From positions 202,344 to 266,343 of the forward strand of contig JANYKN010000125.1 of the NCBI GenBank assembly GCA_025361565.1: a stretch of 64,000 nucleotides of DNA, written 5' to 3'. Below the pieces are notes generated by a model. It was not told the origin of the DNA. It ran no database searches and saw only the letters and a program-made list of their open reading frames with translations. The position numbers and the translations under genes were made by a program. Below, one piece after another: positions 44,735-53,061 of the stretch (position 1 is the first letter of the stretch; every line of letters starts with the position of its first letter). This DNA comes from Bacteroidota bacterium. Lineage in GTDB: Bacteria; Bacteroidota; Bacteroidia; Bacteroidales; NBLH01.

Positions 44735-45079
44735 TTAGTCTACCTGGTTGCTCGAAATAAGGATAAAACTGGTACCATTATAAATGAAATAATTGTACTT
44801 GGTTTTTGAGATGACACCTGCAATTGCAGCACCGATAAAACCTGTTGATAAGGTAGCGGTTCTTGCTGTACCATCGCTTTGCAGCTTTATGATAAGCTCT
44901 GCACCTTTTCTAACATCCGAGTTTGCAACTACCGTTAAAGTTGGCGCAACTCCCAACTGAGCTACTTCAACCAATGTCTTTTGATTTTCAACTACAATAT
45001 CAATTGTAGCGGCTGATGCTTTTTGCTGTACATCCATTTCGCCAAATGGATAGCTGATTGTTTTGTCTGGAAATGCCAT
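44735..45079 (-). CDS. Head protein, possible decoration protein
   Basis: A 114-aa beta-rich protein between the protease/scaffold and capsid genes, where Mu carries gp33 and other phages a head decoration protein. The stretch GAELIIKLQSDGTARTATL and an ending YFIYNGTSFILIS are typical beta strands. Family not recognised; role inferred from place and size. Confidence 0.5.
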   Translation of the reverse strand: MAFPDKTISYPFGEMDVQQKASAATIDIVVENQKTLVEVAQLGVAPTLTVVANSDVRKGAELIIKLQSDGTARTATLSTGFIGAAIAGVISKTKYNYFIYNGTSFILISSNQVD

Positions 45080-45100
45080 AATATTTCTCTGTTTTATAAA

Positions 45101-46021
45101 TTAATTTCTTGGTCTTTTGCCAAATTCATTTTCATACAAGGTGGCAAAAGCCTCATAATCGTTTAATTTAAGGGCTTCAAGGTATGCTTGTCCGTCTTTT
45201 TCTTTACTTACCTGGCTAAATGTTTTGCCTTCGTATTTCCCTGCCACTTTCCCTGCTGGTACATCGTGTAGGGTTTTTACTTCAGGCATTTCGTCAAGTA
45301 AACCTTCAGAAAGTTCAATATCGGTTTCGGCAATTTTGCGGAACTTTGTTTTTTGTGCTTCCGAAAGCAATTTTTTCTTATCGCTTAATTTCAACTCAAA
45401 AGCTGCCATCCTTTTGTTGGCTTCGGCAAGTTTAAGTTCTTTGTTTTCTTTGAGCAATTCAGCTATTTTAGCTGCACTTTCGGCATTACTTGCTAAAACA
45501 TCTGCAATTTTACCTTCCAATTCAGCTTCAGTTGCAGCTTCAGAAAGCATTAACATTAATGCTAATTTTTTCATATTCTTGTTTTTTGGATTAAATGATA
45601 AGTTTAAAATGTTGCCGGTTTCATCAATAAGAGTAACTGCATTTCTATTTGAAGGTACAGTTGCGGCGGCTATTTCAATTAATTCACTTTTCACAAGTGT
45701 AATAATTGTTTGCCCTGTCATTAAATCTTCAACTTCGTTCCATTCAATGGGTCTCAAGCCTACAGAAAACCCGTTCATATAGCCTTTTTCGTACTTTCTG
45801 TTCAGTGCTTCGCCTTTTGGGTCTGCAATGTCAAATTCGGGAACGCCTGTCAATTGAGTGCCTTCAATAGTCAATTCGGTCATTTTGCCCACACTCATTT
45901 CGTCTTTTTCGTGCTGGTCTGTAATGACAGGATTTTTCAAATATCGGCTTAAGTCAATACCTGTGGTAAGAACTATAAATCCGTAACTATTAACTGTCTC
46001 ATCTGATAAAACTGCTTTCAT
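45101..46021 (-). CDS. Prohead protease fused to scaffolding protein
   Basis: 306 aa. The N-terminal domain (about 1-135) is an HK97/Mu gp32-type serine protease; QHEKDEMSVGKM carries the candidate catalytic His, and EIAAATVPSNRNA the conserved strand near 115-127. The C-terminal part (about 150-306) is helical and coiled-coil rich, as in scaffolds. An internal ATG at 45574 (MKKLALMLMLSE), preceded by AAGAAT, could start a separate 157-aa scaffold, as with Mu I/Z and lambda C/Nu3. It is the first gene of the leftward head/tail operon. Confidence 0.8.
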   Translation of the reverse strand: MKAVLSDETVNSYGFIVLTTGIDLSRYLKNPVITDQHEKDEMSVGKMTELTIEGTQLTGVPEFDIADPKGEALNRKYEKGYMNGFSVGLRPIEWNEVEDLMTGQTIITLVKSELIEIAAATVPSNRNAVTLIDETGNILNLSFNPKNKNMKKLALMLMLSEAATEAELEGKIADVLASNAESAAKIAELLKENKELKLAEANKRMAAFELKLSDKKKLLSEAQKTKFRKIAETDIELSEGLLDEMPEVKTLHDVPAGKVAGKYEGKTFSQVSKEKDGQAYLEALKLNDYEAFATLYENEFGKRPRN

Positions 46022-46095
46022 TTAAAACTTCCGGTTTTTAAATTTAGAGAACAAAGGTTAACAAGCTTCTTTTCAATTCCAAAAAACACTCTAAG

Positions 46096-46174
46096 CCTTG
46101 GAGTATTTCATTCAACCCTTGGAGTATTTCATTCAACCCTTGGAGTGTTTCATTCAACCCTTGGAGTGTTTTTC
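46096..46174. repeat. 21-bp tandem repeat in divergent late promoter region
   Basis: Nearly four head-to-tail copies of CCTTGGAGTATTTCATTCAAC begin at 46096, 46117, 46138 and 46159. The third and fourth carry GTGT instead of GTAT, and the last runs into a T-rich tract. They lie between the divergent start of the head operon (46021) and the terminase operon (46222), so they are likely binding sites for a phage transcription factor. The period equals two helical turns, placing all copies on one face of the DNA. Confidence 0.75.
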
Positions 46175-46221
46175 TTTTTTTAGCTGTGGCCAATATACTT
46201 TTGGTTCAAATAATAAGAATT

Positions 46222-46668
46222 ATGACAATGCTACCTATAAAGCAAAAGAAGGATTGGGCAAAACTGCTTTTCCTGAAAGAACAATTGACCCAAAAGGAAA
46301 TTGCATCCAAGGTTGATGTTTCGGAAAAAACAATAAGCAAATGGGTACGTGACGAAAACTGGCAGCAATTAAGGGCCTCCATAACTATCACCAAAGAAGA
46401 AAGTCTTAGAAGATTTTATATGCAGGTTAACGAAATTAACGATATGATCAGCAGCCGCGAACCCGGTAAAAGATTTCCTGACAGCAAAGAAACAGATACG
46501 CTTGTAAAATTAACCGCAACCATAAAAAACCTTGAAACCGATGCATCTGTCGCAGATGTTATCGAAGTGTTCAAAAGGTTCTTGAATTTTATCAGGCCAA
46601 TTAGTTTAGAAAAAGCACAGGAGTTTATCGTTTTTCAGGATGCTTTCGTAAAATCTATATTAAAATAA
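46222..46668 (+). CDS. Terminase small subunit / DUF1804-like
   Basis: 148 aa. An N-terminal helix-turn-helix (LTQKEIASKVDVSEKTISKWV, about residues 22-42) binds DNA, and the C-terminal helical part mediates assembly. The position just before the large terminase matches Mu gp27. The ATG at 46222 is preferred; the frame extends to a GTG at 46186 with unlikely sequence. It is the first gene of the rightward packaging operon. Confidence 0.8.
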   Translation: MTMLPIKQKKDWAKLLFLKEQLTQKEIASKVDVSEKTISKWVRDENWQQLRASITITKEESLRRFYMQVNEINDMISSREPGKRFPDSKETDTLVKLTATIKNLETDASVADVIEVFKRFLNFIRPISLEKAQEFIVFQDAFVKSILK

Positions 46669-46669
46669 A

Positions 46670-48163
46670 ATGAACGAAAAGCAATTATATAAAGATTGGG
46701 AACTGTTCCGGATTAACCTGCTTAAAGAAACGCCTTTGGAGTTCGAACTCCCCGAGGTTAAAATAAAGCGTATCGCCAAACTGGTAGAACCCGGTAATTA
46801 TGAAGCTTTTTTTAAATATTATTTTCCAAACTATTGCTACGCCCCACCTGCCAGCTTTCATAAAAAAGCATCAAAGCGCTTAATCGAAACAGACAATATA
46901 TACGAAGTAAGGGCTTGGAGCCGTGAACTTGCCAAAAGTGCAAGGACAATGCTCGAAGTTATGTACCTGGCATTAACAGGAAAGGTTAAAAATGTGATCC
47001 TAATTTCGGCTTCAAACAAAAGTGCAGTCAACCTTCTCAATCCTTATCGCATCAACTTTGAGATAAACCAACGCATCATCAATGATTTTGGCGACCAAAA
47101 AGGTTTAAAGTGGGAAGAAGGTCATTTCGTGACACGTTGCAATGTCGCTTTTTCTGCTTTTGGTGCCGGAGAAAGTCCTCGAGGAACAAGAAACGAAGAC
47201 ATAAGGCCTGATGTTGTAATATTCGATGATATCGATACGGACGAAGAGGTTCGTAATCCGGCACGTATCAAAACAAAATGGGACTGGATTGAACAGGCAG
47301 TTATGCCAACCGTATCTGTATCGAAAAATAAACGAATCATATTTTGTGGCAACATCATCGGTAAAGATACCTGTATTACACGGGCTTCTGTTTTTGCCGA
47401 CCATTACGAAATTGTGAACATTCGCGATAAAAACGGGAACAGTACCTGGCCCGAAAAAAATACAGAAAATGCCATTGATCATACTTTATCCAAAATAAGC
47501 TACCGTTCAGGGCAAAAGGAATATTTCAATAATCCGATATCCGAAGGAACTGTTTTTAAGGAAGTAAACTGGAAACGATGTGAACCTCTCGGAAAGTATC
47601 AATTCCTTGTCTGCTATACCGACCCGTCATTCAAAGATTCAAAGAAAAATGACTTCAAGGCCACGGTGCTTATTGGTATGTATAAAGATGAATTTCATGT
47701 ATTAAAGGCATATATCGACCAGACCAGCACCCGTAAAATGGTGGAATGGCATTACGATATCGAAGCCCACGTAAATGGCAAAACTGCTGTTTATTATTAT
47801 ATGGAGGCCAACTTTATCCAGGACATCCTATTGAATGAGTTCGATACCTATGCTGTTGAAAAAGGAAAGCTTATTCCCATCCGCGGAGATGAACGTTCCA
47901 AGCCAGATAAGTTTACAAGGATTGAAAGCAATCTGGAACCATTGATGACCCGTGGCAAATTATGGTTTGACGAACGTGAAAAGGATAATCCGAATATGAA
48001 AAGGCTCGAAGAACAGTTCTTGCTCCTCGAACCCGGCAGTCGTGCGCACGACGATGGCCCCGATGCCGTGGAAGGCGGTGTTTGGATTATAAATAACAAA
48101 CTCCGCAGAATTGGGAAAATTGAAACAAAACCACATAGCAACTCAAGTAAAAATCGATTTTAA
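46670..48163 (+). CDS. Terminase large subunit (Mu gp28-like)
   Basis: A 497-aa packaging motor. The ATPase domain has a degenerate Walker A region around SRELAKSARTMLE (about 83-95) and a Walker B VVIFDDIDTDEE near 183. The C-terminal RNase H-like nuclease begins at VCYTDPSFKDSK near 315 with the first catalytic Asp and has a late PDAVEGG motif (D near 465). It starts one base after the small subunit stop. It cuts and packages DNA headful-wise in Mu-like phages. Confidence 0.9.
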   Translation: MNEKQLYKDWELFRINLLKETPLEFELPEVKIKRIAKLVEPGNYEAFFKYYFPNYCYAPPASFHKKASKRLIETDNIYEVRAWSRELAKSARTMLEVMYLALTGKVKNVILISASNKSAVNLLNPYRINFEINQRIINDFGDQKGLKWEEGHFVTRCNVAFSAFGAGESPRGTRNEDIRPDVVIFDDIDTDEEVRNPARIKTKWDWIEQAVMPTVSVSKNKRIIFCGNIIGKDTCITRASVFADHYEIVNIRDKNGNSTWPEKNTENAIDHTLSKISYRSGQKEYFNNPISEGTVFKEVNWKRCEPLGKYQFLVCYTDPSFKDSKKNDFKATVLIGMYKDEFHVLKAYIDQTSTRKMVEWHYDIEAHVNGKTAVYYYMEANFIQDILLNEFDTYAVEKGKLIPIRGDERSKPDKFTRIESNLEPLMTRGKLWFDEREKDNPNMKRLEEQFLLLEPGSRAHDDGPDAVEGGVWIINNKLRRIGKIETKPHSNSSKNRF

Positions 48164-48172
48164 TTTTAAGAT

Positions 48173-48583
48173 ATGTTTATCACAAAATCCGACATAATAA
48201 AAGTCATAAGGCCAGAAGAGCTGAACGTGATTACACGAAATGACGAAGCCCTTGTTCAGTTTGGTATTGATGCCGCTGTTGGCGAAATGAAATCATACCT
48301 GTCAAAGCAGTTCGATTTGGATAAAATTTTTTCACAAAACGGAACAGAGCGCAATCCCTTGCTTGTAAACTTTGCAGTTGACATTTCTATTTACATCATC
48401 ATATCTACAGCTACGCCCGGGCAAGACACCGAAGACCGCAGGGCAAGATATAAAAGAGCAATAGACTGGCTTAAAATGGTTAAAAGTGGCGATATTTCAA
48501 GCGATTTGCCTCAAATGACAAGCACTATAAACAATATACGTGGAGCTGTCGGAGAACACAGCAAACGAAACAATTATTTTTAA
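48173..48583 (+). CDS. DUF1320 protein (Mu gp36-like)
   Basis: A 136-aa helical protein matching DUF1320/gp36: ITKSDIIKVI at the start, an AAVGEMKSYLSKQFDL helix near 35-50, and RYKRAIDWLKMVKSG near the C-terminus. In Mu it lies among head-tail joining genes. Here it sits between the terminase and portal genes. Confidence 0.75.
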   Translation: MFITKSDIIKVIRPEELNVITRNDEALVQFGIDAAVGEMKSYLSKQFDLDKIFSQNGTERNPLLVNFAVDISIYIIISTATPGQDTEDRRARYKRAIDWLKMVKSGDISSDLPQMTSTINNIRGAVGEHSKRNNYF

Positions 48584-48593
48584 TTTAAGATAT

Positions 48594-49811
48594 ATGCCAA
48601 AAAAGACACCCACAAATATACTGATTAACCAGGTTAATGTAAGACCTGTAAACAGAACGAACATTGACATCCAAAAGTGGAGAGCTGCCTTGAAAACAGC
48701 CGAAAGTATGTCAAAAAACCGTCAACAGCTATATGATGTATATGAAGAGATTATGCTTGACGCGCACTTGAAGAGCATTACAGAAAAGCGTATCAATGCC
48801 GTCGTAAATCTCGAAATCAAGTTCTTTGACAAGAACAACCAGGAGAACGAAGAGCTTACAAAAATAATCAGTACTTCATATTTCGAAACACTGCTGAAAG
48901 AAATCGCAAAAGCAAAGCTCTGGGGCATATCCTTGATGGAAATAGACTGGAGCAATAAGGAAGGTTACTTAAACAAAACATACACCATCGACAGAAAGCA
49001 TGTAAAGCCTGAATTTGGTATTGTTGCGCTTAACCCGGGAGATATGCAGGGCGTTGATTATGTTGAACATCCATTTGCCATATTTGCCGGAGACGCTGAT
49101 TTTGGCCTGCTCTTACAAGCTTGCCCACTGGTAATCTTTAAACGCAATAACATTTCTGATTGGGCAGATTTCAATGAATTGTTCGGGAAACCTTATCCGC
49201 AGGGAAGCTATACAAATACTGATACGGCAGACCTTTTAACGCAAGCTTTTGAAAAAGCCGGATTTGGAGCTTATATGGTTGCTCCAGAAGATGCCAAAAT
49301 TATATTGCATCAAGGCAATACAGGAACTTCGAATGAAAATTACAAGGCATTGAGGGAGGCTATGAACGAAGAGTTGTCCATTTTAATCCTTGGCCAAACT
49401 CTTACAAGTACAGTGGGTGCAACCGGTTCTTATGCTGCTTCAAAAACGCACAGCGATGTTGAGGAAAGCATTCACACAACCGATCGTGAATTCGTAATGC
49501 GTGTTTTAAACGAAAGCTTGATTCCTGTTTTAATAAGGTCAGGTTTTAAAGCGGATGGTAGTTTCCAATTTGTGTATGGCGATGATGTTAATTTAACAGA
49601 GAGGATACTTATAGATACCCAACTGTCGGCCATAGTTCCTATCGATGACGATTACTTTTACGAAACCTATAATATCCCAAAACCAACGGGAAACTCAACG
49701 GCAATAGTCAAAGAACCTAAAGCAAAGACAGATATAAAATCGGAAAAACTTAAATTCAAAGATAAATTCCAGCGAATTTTTTTTCAAAAAAGGGCAGTTT
49801 TGAAGTTTTAG
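48594..49811 (+). CDS. Portal protein, DUF935 (Mu gp29-like)
   Basis: A 405-aa portal. DUF935 features include EEIMLDAHLKSITEKR near 45-60, LWGISLMEIDWS near 112-123, and TLTSTVGATGSYAASK near 265-280. The ATG at 48594 (MPKKTPTN) is chosen because the longer frame would overlap the DUF1320 gene. The last codons pass through a T8 and an A6 run (49777-49791). A perfect U UUU UUU slippery site there would carry the ribosome into the MuF frame, making a portal-MuF fusion. Confidence 0.88.
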   Translation: MPKKTPTNILINQVNVRPVNRTNIDIQKWRAALKTAESMSKNRQQLYDVYEEIMLDAHLKSITEKRINAVVNLEIKFFDKNNQENEELTKIISTSYFETLLKEIAKAKLWGISLMEIDWSNKEGYLNKTYTIDRKHVKPEFGIVALNPGDMQGVDYVEHPFAIFAGDADFGLLLQACPLVIFKRNNISDWADFNELFGKPYPQGSYTNTDTADLLTQAFEKAGFGAYMVAPEDAKIILHQGNTGTSNENYKALREAMNEELSILILGQTLTSTVGATGSYAASKTHSDVEESIHTTDREFVMRVLNESLIPVLIRSGFKADGSFQFVYGDDVNLTERILIDTQLSAIVPIDDDYFYETYNIPKPTGNSTAIVKEPKAKTDIKSEKLKFKDKFQRIFFQKRAVLKF

Positions 49812-49903
49812 TTGACGAACTTTACAATCAATCCTGCCCGGTTTGCGAAATTGAATTAAAAGATCCCGAATTTAAAATTGATTTCAATGTAATTGAAAAA
49901 GCA
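49766..49903 (+). other. Frameshift junction between portal and MuF
   Basis: The MuF frame is open from 49766 and overlaps the last 15 portal codons. It encodes FSKKGSFEVLVDEL then CPVCEIELKDPEF, which looks coding and conserved-like, but it has no ATG or GTG. The portal frame contains TTT TTT preceded by T at 49778-49784, a classic -1 slippery heptamer. Either MuF is made by -1 frameshifting from the portal gene, or a base was lost or gained in the homopolymer. Confidence 0.6.
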
Positions 49904-51037
49904 TTGCAAAACATTTACAACAAAAAAGTAAATGTAAAAACAGGAATCGAACCAAACTTGTTCAATGAAACATTCAAGGTTTTAAATATCGCAGTTGATA
50001 AATCATTTGCCCGGGTTGAATTCAATAAACCAAATACGGAGTTTGTTAATCAACTTAAATACAACAATGCTGTTTTTGCGGCATTTAAAGCACATCGCGA
50101 ACAGAACGACCTTGCATCTAATTTACTCGATAAAGATGGAAAGCTGAAATCGTTTCAGGCATTTAAAAAGGATACCCAACACATTGTATATAAATATGAG
50201 AAATGGAGGAATACAGAGTACAATACTGCGGTTATCCGAGCGAGGCAGGCTGCCAATTTTAAAAAGTTTGAAGAGGATGCCGATTTATTCCCAAACCTAA
50301 AATGGTTGCCAAGCACAAGTATTGACAAAAGAGATTTGCACACTCCTTTTTATAACAAAGTTTGGCCTATCAAAGATAAGTTTTGGTTAACACACACACC
50401 CGGAGATTTGTGGAACTGTAAGTGTGGATTGACAAATACAAACGAAGAACCAGACGGGGATAAAGTAACAGCACACTATAAACCATCTGATGGATTGGAA
50501 GGAAACCCTGCTTTTACATCAGAAATTTTCAATATCGAAAAACATCCTTATCGCTTAAAAGGGCACGAAAAGCCTGCGGTTCTGGATAAAATTGTAAATA
50601 GTAATGTAAAAAGTCTGTTTTTAAAGGAAATAGATACCAAACTTGATGGATTCAGAAAGACTATTCATCCATACAAAGGTCTGGAAGTGACTAATAATAA
50701 ATTAGCCACAGGTAAGTTAACCTTATTAAGAAAAACCATTAAAGAGATAGATTTTCATAATGCTGATATTTTAGTTAAACAATATATTCCAAACCTGATT
50801 GAAGATATTAAGAACTGGGAATATTTAGGATGGGCAGATGTTGAACCGGGGAAACATCCTGAAGCTGCTTACTTTTTCTATTATAAAACTGTTATTGGAG
50901 AAAAAACACGATTTATCAACGTGATTATGCACAAAAATTTAAAAACTGAAATGGTATATACTATTTTGGATGATATTGATATGAGGTCTTTGAAAACAAG
51001 TCTACCAAAGGATATTGAGCTATATACAAAAAAATAA
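49904..51037 (+). CDS. MuF-type minor head protein with C-terminal toxin-like domain
   Basis: The frame from the TTG at 49904 gives 377 aa. The MuF domain is at about 75-180, with KWLPSTSIDKRDLHTPFYNK and a CxC in LWNCKCGLTN. The C-terminal domain (about 270-377) has WEYLGWADVEPGKHPEA and FINVIMHKNLKTEMVYTILD. It resembles the barnase/EndoU/RelE-like nuclease domains often fused to MuF, and would be injected with the DNA. No ATG occurs in the first ~340 codons, so the start shown is nominal and the protein may come from a frameshift of the portal gene. Confidence 0.8.
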   Translation: MQNIYNKKVNVKTGIEPNLFNETFKVLNIAVDKSFARVEFNKPNTEFVNQLKYNNAVFAAFKAHREQNDLASNLLDKDGKLKSFQAFKKDTQHIVYKYEKWRNTEYNTAVIRARQAANFKKFEEDADLFPNLKWLPSTSIDKRDLHTPFYNKVWPIKDKFWLTHTPGDLWNCKCGLTNTNEEPDGDKVTAHYKPSDGLEGNPAFTSEIFNIEKHPYRLKGHEKPAVLDKIVNSNVKSLFLKEIDTKLDGFRKTIHPYKGLEVTNNKLATGKLTLLRKTIKEIDFHNADILVKQYIPNLIEDIKNWEYLGWADVEPGKHPEAAYFFYYKTVIGEKTRFINVIMHKNLKTEMVYTILDDIDMRSLKTSLPKDIELYTKK

Positions 51038-51152
51038 GCTTCAAGAAAACGTCGAGGGACATCCCATCTGTCCAGCGGTTAACATCTTAAAGCTCATCAC
51101 AAATGTACGTTTATTTAATTGATATTTCAAAATATTTTAACAATTATTATCA

Positions 51153-51695
51153 ATGACACCGCAAGAATTCAAAAATAAGCTAACAAGGGCAAAAATAGAA
51201 ATAAACCAGTTTATTGATAATACTGCGCCAAGGCTTGTAGGAAAAATGGCTGTTGACCATTTTCAAAACAACTTTCGTCAGGGTGGTTTCATCGACAATG
51301 GCATCAATAAATGGAAAGCGCCAAATAGGTTTAACGAAACGGGAAGCACCAGCCAGAAATATGGCACGCTCCTTTCGTCAACAAACGAACTGATGAACTC
51401 CATAACCTACCGTGCAGGAGTTGGTATGGTAACAATCAGCTCAGATAAAGTTTATGCCAAAATTCACAACGAAGGTGGTGTTATCAATATTCCGGTAACC
51501 GAAAAAATGAAAAAATTTGCCGAAGCTATTGGAGATGATAAAAAAGCAGAAAGCAAATGGAAAGGTTTGGCATTGACAAAAAAGACAAGCCTCCATGTAA
51601 ACATGCCCAAACGACAATTTATTGGGAACAGTAGTGAGCTTGAATTGAAGATTAAAAATACGCTCGAAAAACACATACTTAATCTTTTTAAATAA
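51153..51695 (+). CDS. Phage virion morphogenesis protein (Mu gpG-like)
   Basis: A 180-aa protein of the gpG/gp31 tail-completion family: helical N-terminus (FKNKLTRAKIEINQF), DHFQNNFRQGGF near 45, WKAPNR near 60, GTLLSSTNELMNSI near 80, and a late MPKRQFIGNSSEL motif near 150-162. In Mu, gpG acts in head-tail joining. It follows MuF as in Mu and shares one base with the gp37-like gene. Confidence 0.85.
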   Translation: MTPQEFKNKLTRAKIEINQFIDNTAPRLVGKMAVDHFQNNFRQGGFIDNGINKWKAPNRFNETGSTSQKYGTLLSSTNELMNSITYRAGVGMVTISSDKVYAKIHNEGGVINIPVTEKMKKFAEAIGDDKKAESKWKGLALTKKTSLHVNMPKRQFIGNSSELELKIKNTLEKHILNLFK

Positions 51696-52177
51696 TGGAA
51701 AATATTTATTACGAAATCAGAAACGCCATTGTGGCCAATGTGCCCGAAATAAAATGGATAGACCTTGACGAAGGGCAGCTCGAAGACTTTGAACATCCTC
51801 CTGTCGATTATCCTTGCCTGATAGTTGGATTCCCTCAGGCAAGATACGAAAACATGGGTGAATGTATGCAAAATGCCGATATTACCATTTCGGTCAAGCT
51901 GGGATTTAAAATATGGGAAAAGTTCAATGCATCAGTACCTATTTCAAACCAAAGCGCAGCATTCGACCATTTTGGCACAATCCGTAAAGTGGTAAAAGCA
52001 TTGCACGGTTTGACGGGAGATAGCCGCAGCGAATTGATGAGAGTCAGTATGTCCAAGCACAACAGGCCCGACCCAAAGATATACGAAATAAGTTTTGAGT
52101 GTGCTTTTTATGACGATACAACGCTGGTAGCTTACGAAACCATTCAAAAACCTGCACTGGAACTTATGCAGAACTAA
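51695..52177 (+). CDS. Mu gp37-like protein (DUF1834)
   Basis: A 160-aa protein at the place of Mu gp37. It has IDLDEGQLEDFEHPPVDYPCLIVGF, with a conserved acidic and DYPC segment, and a C-terminal YEISFECAFYDDT strand typical of tail-terminator-like folds. It probably completes the tail end that joins the head. Confidence 0.7.
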   Translation: MENIYYEIRNAIVANVPEIKWIDLDEGQLEDFEHPPVDYPCLIVGFPQARYENMGECMQNADITISVKLGFKIWEKFNASVPISNQSAAFDHFGTIRKVVKALHGLTGDSRSELMRVSMSKHNRPDPKIYEISFECAFYDDTTLVAYETIQKPALELMQN

Positions 52178-52208
52178 AAAAAGAAAGGCTACCTTTCGAT
52201 AGCCTTTC
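52176..52208 (-). terminator. Intrinsic terminator for the leftward 77-aa gene
   Basis: Stem GAAAGGCTA (52183-52191) / TAGCCTTTC (52200-52208); the T-run follows only in the leftward direction. It can end transcription of the small reverse gene while largely sparing rightward late transcription. Confidence 0.7.
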
Positions 52209-52234
52209 GCACTTAACACTCTAAAAAACGGACA

Positions 52235-52468
52235 TCAATAATATTCTGGTTCAATTTTGCACTTTTCGCTCGATTGATTTATTTCTTTAAGTTCTTTGCG
52301 TGCATTAATCGAAAGGTATTTATAAAAAGTGCCAATCGATACGGCATATTGGTCTTTGATATAATTTTCGAATATGTATTTGTTTGAAAGGCCACGGTCT
52401 TTATTGCTAAGATAAATTTCCTGAACTCTTAATATTCGTTTTAAGATGTTTTTTCGGGTGTAAGCCAT
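52235..52468 (-). CDS. Small reverse-strand gene, putative HTH protein (moron)
   Basis: 77 aa, opposite in direction to all genes around it. It is basic and helical: KNILKRILRVQEIYLSNKD, GLSNKYIFENYIKDQY, then ISIGTFYKYLS-like helix (VSIGTFYKYLSINARKEL), resembling a helix-turn-helix. It has its own terminator. Such reverse singletons in late operons are often morons expressed in the lysogen. No function recognised. Confidence 0.6.
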   Translation of the reverse strand: MAYTRKNILKRILRVQEIYLSNKDRGLSNKYIFENYIKDQYAVSIGTFYKYLSINARKELKEINQSSEKCKIEPEYY

Positions 52469-52566
52469 TGTATCTATCTTTTATACAAAAATATACATTG
52501 ATGCTGTTTATTGCAAGTTTGTTGATAAACTCATCAGATAACAATTAACAATTTAATAATTAAATT

Positions 52567-53004
52567 ATGGCAGGTTCTAAATCAAATGCTTTCGAAACAA
52601 GCTTTTTACAGCATGTTTTCAATAATGCTGATATCGCTTTAATTGGCGATGCCGGAGGATTAAGAGGTTCTGTAACAGCAGGCAACTTATATATTGCCAC
52701 TTTCACGGTTGCACCGGGCGAGGCTGTTGCCGGCACAGAAGCCAACTACACAGGTTATGCACGGGTGGCAGTGCCCAGGAGTGCAGGTGGATTTACAATT
52801 GCAGGAAACGTGGCAAGTAATGCAGCTGCAATAACATACGGCCCTTGCACCGCAGGTTCAAATACCTTGGTGGCTTTTGCTGTTATGACGGCATTAAGTG
52901 GTGGTTCAATGCTTTTCTGGGGAGATTTGTCCGCACCTTTAAACGTTTCGGCTGGAATCACTCCTGAGTTTGCAACTGGAGCTTTATCTATTACCGAGGA
53001 CTAA
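52567..53004 (+). CDS. Phage structural protein (tail fibre/Gp80-like)
   Basis: A 145-aa beta-rich protein whose pattern fits a small family of phage fibre or decoration proteins: FETSFLQHVFNNADIALIGD, TVAPGEAVAGTE, YARVAVPRSAGG, AITYGPCTAGSNTL, GGSMLFWGDL, then a Ser/Thr-rich end. It opens a group of four rightward structural genes after the gp37-like gene. Exact place in the virion unknown. Confidence 0.6.
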   Translation: MAGSKSNAFETSFLQHVFNNADIALIGDAGGLRGSVTAGNLYIATFTVAPGEAVAGTEANYTGYARVAVPRSAGGFTIAGNVASNAAAITYGPCTAGSNTLVAFAVMTALSGGSMLFWGDLSAPLNVSAGITPEFATGALSITED

Positions 53005-53061
53005 TGGATAAGCCAAGTAGGACGATAACAATGTTTACATTCAATATTTAAATTAGACAAA

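Noticed and set aside
46096..46174. CRISPR-like array
   Set aside because: The units are contiguous with no spacers and no cas genes are present.
46098..46316. ORF translating the 21-bp repeat as repeated PLEYFIQ units
   Set aside because: It overlaps the true start of the small terminase in another frame and exists only because the repeat is a multiple of three; better explained as DNA-level sites.
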